A DNA stretch of 64,000 bases from Solirubrum koreensis (GTDB taxonomy: Bacteria; Bacteroidota; Bacteroidia; Cytophagales; Hymenobacteraceae). Under the pieces are notes generated by a model that saw nothing but the letters and a program-made list of their open reading frames with translations, searched no databases and had not been told where the DNA came from. Below, piece by piece: positions 16,929-23,981 of the stretch (position 1 is the stretch's first letter; the number at the start of each line of letters is the position of its first letter). A program made the position numbers and the translations under genes. The DNA lies in assembly GCF_039541855.1 (NCBI RefSeq), contig NZ_BAABHA010000001.1, positions 585,009 through 649,008 of the forward strand, read 5' to 3'.

Positions 16929-17513
16929 ATGCACCCTTTGCACGCCTACCTGCTTCGTTTCGTGCCAAGCCTCACCGAGGCCGAATGGGCTGCATTGGCA
17001 GCCGCGTTGCGAACTGAACGACTGGCGCGTGGAGAGTATTTCGTGCAGGCCGGGCAGTACCGGCCGCAAGTAGCGCTGGTGCTCAGCGGCGCGCTGCGGC
17101 TCTTCTACCCACGCCCCGACGGCGAAGAGCGCACCACCTATTTCTTCTTCGAAAATCACTTGTTGGCCGACTACCCCGGTTGCCTCACCTGCCGGCCCAG
17201 CCAACTCAGCATTCAGGCTCTCACCGAGGCTGAATTGGTGGTGTTCGACTACGCTGTGCTGCGCGACCTGTACGACCAGTTTCCGGCGTACGAGCGGTTT
17301 GGGCGCCTCGTGGCGGAATACCACCTGCTGGGCACCGATGCGCGTTTGGTGGAACAACTGCTGCTGTCGCCCGAGGAGCGGTACCGGGCGCTGCTGGCGT
17401 CGGGCAAAACCAAAATTCTGGAGCGCATTCCGCAGCACTTGGTGGCCAACTACTTGGGCATTACGCCGGTGTCGCTGAGCCGCATCCGGGCGCGGGTGGC
17501 GCGGGGAGGTTAG
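16929..17513 (+). CDS. Crp/Fnr-family transcriptional regulator
   Basis: A 194-residue Crp/Fnr regulator: an N-terminal cyclic-nucleotide-binding beta-roll (about 10-120, with LARGEYFVQAG and VLSGALRLFY) and a short C-terminal helix-turn-helix (about 150-190, IPQHLVANYLGITPVSLSRIRARV), where SLSRIR is the recognition helix. The effector is unknown; many Bacteroidota members lack the cAMP-binding residues. It lies 98 bp upstream of a DUF4260 membrane protein on the same strand and may control it (inference from arrangement). Confidence 0.9.
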   Translation: MHPLHAYLLRFVPSLTEAEWAALAAALRTERLARGEYFVQAGQYRPQVALVLSGALRLFYPRPDGEERTTYFFFENHLLADYPGCLTCRPSQLSIQALTEAELVVFDYAVLRDLYDQFPAYERFGRLVAEYHLLGTDARLVEQLLLSPEERYRALLASGKTKILERIPQHLVANYLGITPVSLSRIRARVARGG

Positions 17514-17611
17514 GGCTGGTCTTTTTTTTAGCTTTTGTTATCGTCGGCCGGTGGTCGGCAGCCGGATCTTTGGGGTGTTGTTTCTGTTTCACCTCACAGG
17601 TTGCTGACGCC

Positions 17612-17989
17612 ATGAAAACTACCCTGAAAATCGAGGAATTGGCCGAGTTGCTGCTCGCCGTAGTGGTCTTTTCGCAGCTGCCCTACGCCTGGTGGGTGCT
17701 GCCCGCCGTGTTCCTGCTGCCCGACCTGAGCGCCTTGGGCTACCTGGCTGGCCCGCGTCTGGGCGCACTGAGCTACAACCTGTTTCACCACAAAGTCCTG
17801 GCTGTGGCGTGCGGCGTGGTTGGCTGGTTGTTGGGCATGCCTGTGGTCATGCTAGCCGGTACCGTGCTCTTCGCCCACGCCGCCTTCGACCGCCTGCTGG
17901 GTTACGGCCTGAAATACCCAACCAGCTTTCAGGATACGCACTTGGGGCGCATCGGGCAGGGTAGATTGCCGGCGGGCCAAGTTGCTTAA
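17612..17989 (+). CDS. DUF4260 family membrane protein
   Basis: A 125-residue integral membrane protein with about four hydrophobic helices, resembling DUF4260: LEELAELLLAVV-like opening, WWVLPAVFLLPDLSALGYLAG and YNLFHHK in the middle, and the C-terminal GYGLKYPTSFQDTHLGRIG, a strongly conserved tail in that family. Function unknown. The ATG at 17612 starts directly at the domain; the longer ORF start is not needed. It follows the Crp-type regulator. Confidence 0.8.
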   Translation: MKTTLKIEELAELLLAVVVFSQLPYAWWVLPAVFLLPDLSALGYLAGPRLGALSYNLFHHKVLAVACGVVGWLLGMPVVMLAGTVLFAHAAFDRLLGYGLKYPTSFQDTHLGRIGQGRLPAGQVA

Positions 17990-18133
17990 CCGCTTACCCG
18001 GGCCTTTGGCGCGTGCCTCTTATTTCTTTTTGCGGCACGCGGGCGGGGACGGTATTTTTCTCTGTAGAACGCTCTGCTGCCCGCCTAAACGGCCGCCGCA
18101 TCAGCCGCCGGCTAGGCTTTGGTAGCCGCAAAC

Positions 18134-19078
18134 TCATTTGCCGCGGCGCGGCGGCTTGGCAGAAGGCGAAGCCGGGCGCCCCGACGAAGGCCGGCCGGCA
18201 CCAGGACCGCCGGTTTTTCCTGTGCTCCGGGGCGCAATGCCACCGGGTTTGCCGCCACGCGGTGCGCCGCTGGCCGATCGGCCACCCCGGGTTGCACCTG
18301 CCGGGCCATCGGCCTGCCGGCCGCCTGAGCGGCCGGTGCCGGTGCCGCTGGTTTGGCGCTTGGGTCCGCGGCTCGGGCCCGATTTTTCAAAAGCTCTGCG
18401 GGCCCGGGCAGCTTTTTCAGCGGCTAGCTTTTCCTCAAAGTTGGGGTCGTACTTCTGGGTGGGCTTGCGGCGGGCGTTGGCGGGGCCTTCGTTTTCGGGC
18501 GTGTCGGCCACGGCCATTTTCAGCTCCTGCACTTCGGCGGGCGTGAGGTCACGCCATTTGCCGGGCGCTAGTTTCTCTAGTGTGAGGTCGGCCAGTTTTG
18601 CCCGAATGAGTCGCAGGGTGGGGAAACCTACGGCGGCGGTCATTTTGCGTACCTGCCGGTTCATGCCTTCGGCGATGGTCAGCTCAAGCCAACTGGTGGG
18701 AATGGCGGCGCGGAAGCGCACGGGCTTGCTTCGTTCCCAGAGCTGCTCGGGCTGTTCGGGCAGCATTTCCACTTTGGCCGGGGCCGTAAACCCGTCGCTG
18801 ATTTGTACGCCGCGGCGCAGCTGTTCCAGCGCTTCTTCGGTGGGAATACCTTCCACTTGCACCCAGTAGGTTTTGGGCACCTTGTAGCGCGGCTCGGCAA
18901 TGCGGAACTGCAGTTGCTTGTCGTCGGTAAGTAGCATCAGGCCCTCGGAGTCGTAGTCGAGGCGGCCGACGGGGTAGACGTTTGGCACCTGTACCAGCTC
19001 CTTGAGCGTGGCCCGGCCTTTCTCGTCGGTGAACTGGGGCAGGACTTCGAAAGGCTTGTTGACGAGAATGTAGCGCAT
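18134..19078 (-). CDS. rluE: 23S rRNA pseudouridine synthase, RsuA/RluE family
   Basis: A 314-residue RsuA-type pseudouridine synthase with the catalytic-Asp motif GRLDYDSEGLMLLT (about 39-52), KTYWVQVEG and the NRQVRKM motif (about 140-146). Lack of an N-terminal S4 domain fits the RluE subclass, which modifies U2457 in E. coli 23S rRNA. After about residue 190 comes a 120-residue low-complexity tail rich in Gly, Arg, Pro and Ser, probably disordered and RNA-binding. It starts 10 bp after the stop of the hypothetical gene at 19089, indicating an operon. Confidence 0.9.
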   Translation of the reverse strand: MRYILVNKPFEVLPQFTDEKGRATLKELVQVPNVYPVGRLDYDSEGLMLLTDDKQLQFRIAEPRYKVPKTYWVQVEGIPTEEALEQLRRGVQISDGFTAPAKVEMLPEQPEQLWERSKPVRFRAAIPTSWLELTIAEGMNRQVRKMTAAVGFPTLRLIRAKLADLTLEKLAPGKWRDLTPAEVQELKMAVADTPENEGPANARRKPTQKYDPNFEEKLAAEKAARARRAFEKSGPSRGPKRQTSGTGTGRSGGRQADGPAGATRGGRSASGAPRGGKPGGIAPRSTGKTGGPGAGRPSSGRPASPSAKPPRRGK

Positions 19079-19088
19079 GGGGTGTTTT

Positions 19089-19562
19089 TTAGAGGCCGTA
19101 TTCGTTCCACAGTACGACTTCCTTCGTGATTGAATCGAAGTCGCCGGCCAGTACAAAGTTCCACCCTAATTCGATAGCACGAACAGACCACGCCATTTCG
19201 TTAATGGCTTCCGGCGTAAATCCAGACTCTGTTGCAACCCATTCATTGAACTTTCGGCCCTGTGTGAGTAGGTCACTAACAGCGTGAACCAGTACTCGAT
19301 CAATGACTTGCGCTTTGTCTGCATAAGCAGTTGCCTCTGGCGTTCCACTGTTTAAGTACTTGTTAATGACTTCATAACACTCCAGTATATTGTCGGCCAG
19401 CGGCTTTACCGGACGAAAGACTTTTTTGTCGCTGATGAGGTAGAGCGCGTGCAAAAATTCCTTATCCGTATGCTTCTCTTTGGGCAAGCCTGAGTGGCGC
19501 AGGAGTTGTTCGAGGGCGGTGGGGTAGTCCATAGTTGCTTGTTCTGTCATCTGCTTCTCCAT
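19089..19562 (-). CDS. Hypothetical cytoplasmic protein, operon partner of rluE
   Basis: An unrecognised 157-residue soluble protein, mostly helical, with LEQLLRHSGLPKEKHTDKEF near the start and WNFVLAGDFDSITKEVVLWNEYGL at the end. Alternative starts lie at 19550 and 19532. It precedes rluE by 10 bp. Its start lies only about 10 bp from the GIY-YIG cassette, so that insertion probably separates it from its original promoter. A 13-bp stretch TTGTTCTGTCATC in its first codons is repeated at the cassette edge. Confidence 0.65.
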   Translation of the reverse strand: MEKQMTEQATMDYPTALEQLLRHSGLPKEKHTDKEFLHALYLISDKKVFRPVKPLADNILECYEVINKYLNSGTPEATAYADKAQVIDRVLVHAVSDLLTQGRKFNEWVATESGFTPEAINEMAWSVRAIELGWNFVLAGDFDSITKEVVLWNEYGL

Positions 19563-19572
19563 TACCTTTTTG

Positions 19573-19607
19573 TTCTGTCATCCTGAGCAAAGCGAAGGAC
19601 CTTATCA
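19573..19607 (+). repeat. Element B left inverted repeat
   Basis: 35-bp arm, perfect reverse complement of 19949-19983. It lies 16 bp beyond the nuclease stop codon. Confidence 0.92.
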
Positions 19608-19623
19608 GGCTTGTGAAATCAGT

Positions 19624-19905
19624 TTACGGGACCAAAAATTCACGCTGCGGATTGAGGGTGTCGATCAGCGCATCCTTCTTGGTCCGCGTCCAGCCTTTCA
19701 GTTCTTTCTCGCGGGAAATGGCTGCCATAGCATTCTGGTGAGCCTCGAAGTAAAGCAGATTATAGCAGAAGTAGCGCCCCGCGAATGTTTGCGCCTGACC
19801 GCGGTTTTCGTAGTGCTGCGCTAAGCGGGTGGCTAAATTGTTCGTCACCCCAATGTATAGAACGGTCTTGGCGGGGTTGGTGGTGATGTAGACGTAGTAG
19901 GCCAC
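19624..19905 (-). CDS. GIY-YIG family endonuclease (small, COG2827-like)
   Basis: A 93-residue single-domain GIY-YIG nuclease. The signature segments are YYVYITTN (3-10) and VLYIGVTNNLATRLAQH (15-31, with the YIG and catalytic Arg), then a conserved Tyr/Phe-rich stretch LLYFEAHQNAMAAISREKELKGW (catalytic Glu about residue 66) and TRTKKDALI. The domain is complete and intact. Its only neighbours inside the repeats are the repeats themselves, so it is probably the functional gene of the element, nicking or cleaving at the repeat. A repair role cannot be excluded. Confidence 0.93.
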   Translation of the reverse strand: MAYYVYITTNPAKTVLYIGVTNNLATRLAQHYENRGQAQTFAGRYFCYNLLYFEAHQNAMAAISREKELKGWTRTKKDALIDTLNPQREFLVP

Positions 19906-19948
19906 CGTATTAAAGAAAGTAGGCTTAATATAAGTGTTTGTTCAAGTG

Positions 19949-19983
19949 TGATAAGGTCCTTCGCTTTGCTCAGGATGACAGAA
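19949..19983 (-). repeat. Element B right inverted repeat
   Basis: 35-bp arm, perfect reverse complement of 19573-19607, lying upstream of the nuclease start. Confidence 0.92.
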
Positions 19984-20024
19984 TGGGCAGATGGGATGTG
20001 TAGACTGACAACAGCGCATTGCGG

Positions 20025-22100
20025 CTAAATACTGCCTGAGTACCGCCGAATAACCCATTCCGCCGTGGCCAGCGCCATAATCAACGCGAACAGCCACCAT
20101 TCGTCAATGAGGTTCTTTTCCTCTTCCTGCGTGTGCAAAACCGGCTTGAACTTGGCCTGCAACAAGCGCTGCTCCAGTTGCTGCAGCTGCTGCGGGTAAT
20201 AGAGCTGCCCGCTGGTGCGCTGTGCGAGTTGGAAGAGCGTGTTGTGGTCGGCGCGGGAGGCGGTGGCCTCTAATTGCTGATCCTGCACCAGTACCTCGCC
20301 ACGGTCTTCCTGGGGCTGACCGGCTACGGTGGCGCGGGCGGTGTAGCGGTAGAGGCCGCCGGGCAACTGGCCCAGGTGCAGCACGCCGCCGTCCTGGCGG
20401 TTGGTGAAGGAGAAGGAGCGGGGGCGGTTCTGCTCGTCGGTGAGGGTGAGGCTGATTTGCTGGCCGTACACGCGCTCAAACACCGCGTTGTAGGTTTCGG
20501 CGCCGAAAGTCACGTCGTCCTGGGTACTGAAAGCGTCCTGCGTGGGGTACACATCGAGGCGTTTGCGGCGGCTGTCTTGGGTGAGCAGCTGCAGCAGGCG
20601 CGTGAACAGGCGGTCGTAGGTGTCGGCGCGGTCGTCGTGGGTGGCGGCTTCCTGCAGGCGCCACTGCCAGCTGCCATCGGTGAGCAGGGTGGCCTGGCGC
20701 TGCCCGGCCGTTCCGCTTACTACCAGCAGGGGCTTGGTGGTGCGGCTGCGGCCGGCTTGCTGGTACAAAATAACCTCGCCCCCGCCGCCCAGGCGAGCGT
20801 CGTTAACCGACACAGCAGTTGGCGGATACTCACCCAGCCGGGCCACGGCATCGGGCTCCAAGGTGAAACGGGTAAAGCTGCTGTTTACGGCGGGCGTTGC
20901 TTCGGCGTTCTGGCTGCCCGACGTTACGCGCAAACCGGTGCCAAGGGCGTTGTAGGCGCTGAAATCAGACTGCGAGCCAAGGACGTACAAAGCCGGCAGA
21001 TTGCGGCTTCGTACGTATTGGAGCACGTCGCGCGCGGCATTGGTACGGCTGGGTAATTGGTGCAAAATGGCCACGTCGTAGTCCTGGTCGGCGCGCAGTG
21101 GAGCGAGGCCGGGCACTGCCAAGGTCACGTCAAAGTTGTCGTTGCCGAGCAGGGCGGCGTTCAGGGCCTTTAGATCGGGGTGGGGGGCGGCACCGGCCAG
21201 CAGCACGCGCAGGCGGCCTTTTACGATGTCGATGTAGGCGTTGCGGTTGTTGTTGAGCACGGTAAACTCGCCGGGCTGCTGCTCCACCAGCACCTCATAG
21301 CGGTGCTTGCCGGGCGCGGCGGCCGTGAGCAGAAACGTGGTGCGCTGCAGGCGGCGGTTGGGTGCCAGGGTCACCTTCTGGCGGGCCAGCACGCGGCCGT
21401 TTTCACGCAGCACCACCGAGGCCGTGCCGCTCGTGAAGCCGTCGTAGCCAATTTCGGCTTCTACCGGAAAACGGTTGCCGCTAAAGGCCACGCGGTTGTA
21501 GCGCAGGTCGGTTACGCGCAAGTCCCGGCGTGGAATAGTGTCGCCGAGGGCCAGCGGGAAAATGGGGTGCGTGAATTCGGCGAAAACCGGCGGGCGGCCT
21601 TCGTTGGCGAGGCCATCGGAGGCTAGTACTACGGCGGCGAGGTTGCGGCCTTCGTAGCCGGTTTGCAGGTCGGTGAGGAGGCGGTCGAGGTTGGTGGCGG
21701 GCTGCTGGAAGCGGGTTTGGGCGAGGCGGGCCGGCGCGGCCGTATCCAGGGTGCGTACGGCCACGTCGTAGCCGGCGTCGCGCAGGCGGGCCGTCATGGC
21801 ATCGAGGCCGGCCAGGGTTTGGCGCAGCGCGGCCGTATCGGGCGAGAACAGCGGCACCGACTGCGAGTCGTCCACGGCCAGCACCACTACCGGGGCTTCG
21901 GTGGTGGTGGTGGTTCGGCGCAGCACGGGGCCCAGCAACAGCCAGCACAGCAGGCTTACCAACGTAAAGCGCAACGCAGCGAGGCCGTAGTTAACGGGCT
22001 TGCTCCACGGGGCTTTTTTGGAGTAGAGCAGGGCCGCATAGCCCGCACCTACCAGCAGGCACAGCAGAATAAGCCAGGGAGAAGAGGCAGAGAAGATCAA
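20025..22100 (-). CDS. Large membrane protein with VWA-like/GATase-like ectodomain
   Basis: A 691-residue protein with two N-terminal transmembrane helices (about 8-26 and 38-60), a long extracytoplasmic region, and one helix near the C-terminus (WWLFALIMALATAEWVIRRY, about 668-687). VVVLAVDDSQSV (about 71-82) resembles a von Willebrand A MIDAS region, with the usual DxSxS read as DDSQS. The same layout occurs in uncharacterised Bacteroidota proteins related to BatA/aerotolerance membrane proteins. The later half contains Ig-like beta-sandwich sequence. Function unknown; a sensor or scaffold role is guesswork. Confidence 0.75.
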   Translation of the reverse strand: MIFSASSPWLILLCLLVGAGYAALLYSKKAPWSKPVNYGLAALRFTLVSLLCWLLLGPVLRRTTTTTEAPVVVLAVDDSQSVPLFSPDTAALRQTLAGLDAMTARLRDAGYDVAVRTLDTAAPARLAQTRFQQPATNLDRLLTDLQTGYEGRNLAAVVLASDGLANEGRPPVFAEFTHPIFPLALGDTIPRRDLRVTDLRYNRVAFSGNRFPVEAEIGYDGFTSGTASVVLRENGRVLARQKVTLAPNRRLQRTTFLLTAAAPGKHRYEVLVEQQPGEFTVLNNNRNAYIDIVKGRLRVLLAGAAPHPDLKALNAALLGNDNFDVTLAVPGLAPLRADQDYDVAILHQLPSRTNAARDVLQYVRSRNLPALYVLGSQSDFSAYNALGTGLRVTSGSQNAEATPAVNSSFTRFTLEPDAVARLGEYPPTAVSVNDARLGGGGEVILYQQAGRSRTTKPLLVVSGTAGQRQATLLTDGSWQWRLQEAATHDDRADTYDRLFTRLLQLLTQDSRRKRLDVYPTQDAFSTQDDVTFGAETYNAVFERVYGQQISLTLTDEQNRPRSFSFTNRQDGGVLHLGQLPGGLYRYTARATVAGQPQEDRGEVLVQDQQLEATASRADHNTLFQLAQRTSGQLYYPQQLQQLEQRLLQAKFKPVLHTQEEEKNLIDEWWLFALIMALATAEWVIRRYSGSI

Positions 22101-22217
22101 AGACAGCTTAAACAGTCAGATGGAGCACAAAGAACCCGTGTGCAAGCTAAACAGTTGCGTGCGGGTGGGCGCTTCGCTAATAAGGAAAGCGAAGGTAGAT
22201 GGTTGCAGGCATTGACC

Positions 22218-22406
22218 TTATTGTGTGACGACCGTCACTAATTCTTCGCTTTCCAGCATGCGTACCGGCGAAATTACTTTTTCGGTCAGCGGCAACCGCT
22301 TCCCGTATCGTTCGGACATTTTCTGCTGCACGGCCGGGTGGCTGAGGTCGAACTCGCGCAGGGTTTGCAATTGGCCGATTTCGCGGCCGGTGGCCTGCTT
22401 GTACAT
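22218..22406 (-). pseudogene. Small ORF, possible 3-prime remnant of a lost gene
   Basis: A 62-codon ORF with normal GC-rich codon use, ATG at 22404-22406, containing ATGREIGQLQTLREFDLSHP and ending LESEELVTVVTQ. It looks like the C-terminal part of a larger protein. About 80 bp upstream the sequence turns AT-rich, as at a deletion or insertion junction. It could be an intact small gene; I do not recognise it. Confidence 0.3.
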
Positions 22407-22517
22407 CTGCGGCGGCCCAGATCATCAAATCCAGTTGGCAGAGCTGCCGATTCAAACGCCACGATATTGGGTGCAGCGGTAGATGTACCTTTTAGGTTAT
22501 AAGTACGTTAGTAAATT

Positions 22518-22895
22518 TCAGATCGTTTTTGAGTAAATTAATACGACAGGCAGAATTATGCCAATAACCCAAAATAAAAAATTAAACACGCCGTCTTTCA
22601 TTAATCTGATATTCATAGACCAAAAACTATCATGGGGGTTGTATTCAAATAACCTGATAAAGCAGTATTGCATAATTTTATATATTATAACCGACAGCAA
22701 AGGTATTTTTAATAGTAATACTGATTTCGAGTGTGGCAGAAGATTTTCTTTGTCTATTATGGTGGCAACTGTGAAGAAAATAACGTCGCATGTTACGATC
22801 ATAAATAACTTTGTTTTTTCATCAAACCAGTGTCTCCAGTAAAGAAGTATTATTTGAGTATTTATTCCGATAAATGCGAATAGTAAATCAATCAT
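22518..22895 (-). CDS. Small AT-rich integral membrane protein
   Basis: A 125-residue protein with about four hydrophobic helices (LLFAFIGINTQIILLYW, FMIVTCDVIFFTVATI, LLLKIPLLSVIIYKIM and FNFLFWVIGIILPVVLI). It is not recognised. The gene and its flanks (about 22480-22950) are far more AT-rich than the rest of the window, with AAA/ATA/TTT codons rare in the neighbours, which points to recent horizontal acquisition. It ends next to the possible gene remnant and starts just before inverted-repeat element C. Confidence 0.7.
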   Translation of the reverse strand: MIDLLFAFIGINTQIILLYWRHWFDEKTKLFMIVTCDVIFFTVATIIDKENLLPHSKSVLLLKIPLLSVIIYKIMQYCFIRLFEYNPHDSFWSMNIRLMKDGVFNFLFWVIGIILPVVLIYSKTI

Positions 22896-22950
22896 ATGGT
22901 TCTGGTATTAGTTTGTTAAATGACGATGCCAAGCGGTGAATAAAAAACAT

Positions 22951-23047
22951 CATGCCGAGCGCAGCCGAGGTATCTCGCTTGCTTAACCGGATAATAAAGT
23001 AACTATCTAGCATCAGCACGCGAGATGCCTCGGCTCCGCTCGGCATG
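22951..23047. repeat. Gene-less inverted repeat element C, family 1 variant (27-bp arms)
   Basis: Arms 22951-22977 (CATGCCGAGCGCAGCCGAGG start) and 23021-23047 are reverse complements with two mismatches around a 43-nt centre. The skeleton CAT-N-C-Y-GAGC-NN-AGC-N-RAGG is shared with elements A and B although the bases differ. It lies at the junction of the AT-rich island and fabG. Confidence 0.75.
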
Positions 23048-23077
23048 ACGTTCGGTTTGCAGAGCGGCGCTGCCGTA

Positions 23078-23827
23078 TTACGTCAGCATGCCGCCATCTA
23101 CCTGCAGCACTTGGCCGGTGATGTAAGCCGAGTTATCCGAGGCCAGGAAGGCAGTGGCTTTGGCCACATCATCAGGAGTACCACCGCGCTTGAGCGGAAT
23201 GGCCTTGCGCCACTCGTCTACCTGCTTGGGGTCGAGGGCGTCGGTCATTTCGGTTTCAATGAAGCCGGGCGCAATGGCGTTGCAGCGGATGTTGCGCGAA
23301 CCCAGCTCCAGCGCAACCGACTTGGTGAAGCCAATAATGCCCGACTTGGAAGCGGCGTAGTTGGCCTGGCCGGCGTTTCCTTTAATGCCTACTACCGAGG
23401 TCATGTTGATGATGCTGCCCGATTTGGCGCGCATCATGGGCTTGGTGGCGGCTTTGGTGAGGTTGAATACCGATTTCAGGTTCACGTTCAGCACCGAGTC
23501 CCACTGCTCCTCGCTCATGCGCATCAGCAGGCCGTCTTTGGTAATGCCGGCGTTGTTCACCAGAATATCCAGCTTGCCGAACTCAGCAACCACGTCGTCG
23601 ATGAGCTTTTCGGCCTGGGCGTAATCGGAGGCGTCGGAGCGGTAGCCCTTTACCTTGGTGCCGTGTTCGGCCAGCTCCTGTTCGAGCTGCTGGCCTTTCT
23701 CCACGCTGGAAAGGTAGGTGAAGGCCACTTGGGCACCGAGTTGGGCGAAATGCTGGGCAATGGCCCGGCCAATTCCTTTGGAAGCGCCCGTAATCAGGGC
23801 CACTTTTCCGTCGAGCTGTTTGGTCAT
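23078..23827 (-). CDS. fabG: 3-oxoacyl-ACP reductase
   Basis: FabG, the NADPH-dependent beta-ketoacyl-ACP reductase of fatty acid elongation, 249 residues. It shows the SDR cofactor motif TGASKGIG (about 12-19), NNAG (about 90-93), and the catalytic Ser (INMTSVVG) with YAASK (about 157-161). The C-terminal ITGQVLQVDGGM is typical of FabG. The ORF extends 28 codons upstream, but MTKQLDGKVALITG is the standard start. It is not in a fab cluster here. Confidence 0.95.
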   Translation of the reverse strand: MTKQLDGKVALITGASKGIGRAIAQHFAQLGAQVAFTYLSSVEKGQQLEQELAEHGTKVKGYRSDASDYAQAEKLIDDVVAEFGKLDILVNNAGITKDGLLMRMSEEQWDSVLNVNLKSVFNLTKAATKPMMRAKSGSIINMTSVVGIKGNAGQANYAASKSGIIGFTKSVALELGSRNIRCNAIAPGFIETEMTDALDPKQVDEWRKAIPLKRGGTPDDVAKATAFLASDNSAYITGQVLQVDGGMLT

Positions 23828-23981
23828 AAGGGCGAAGATAAAGGAAGGCCCCGTTTGGGCCCGCATGCGCTGGTACCGGGATGCAACCTTTCGATGTTTA
23901 GGCCGACTCAAACTAAACGGTGTGTCTGGGCGTTAGCCACTGGTTCGTAGCTGTTCTTTGCGCCGGACCACCCGTCACCGT

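Larger units (their letters stand above)
19573..19983. mobile_element. Element B: GIY-YIG endonuclease cassette with perfect 35-bp inverted repeats
   Basis: A 411-bp unit. Arms 19573-19607 and 19949-19983 are exact reverse complements and enclose a single gene, a GIY-YIG nuclease on the minus strand (43 bp from the upstream arm, 16 bp from the downstream arm). The outer ends read TTCTGTCATCCTGAGC. The arm design matches element A at 1055-1158 and, more distantly, element C at 22951-23047. No transposase and no target duplication are visible. Interpretation as a minimal mobile element is inferred. Confidence 0.7.
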
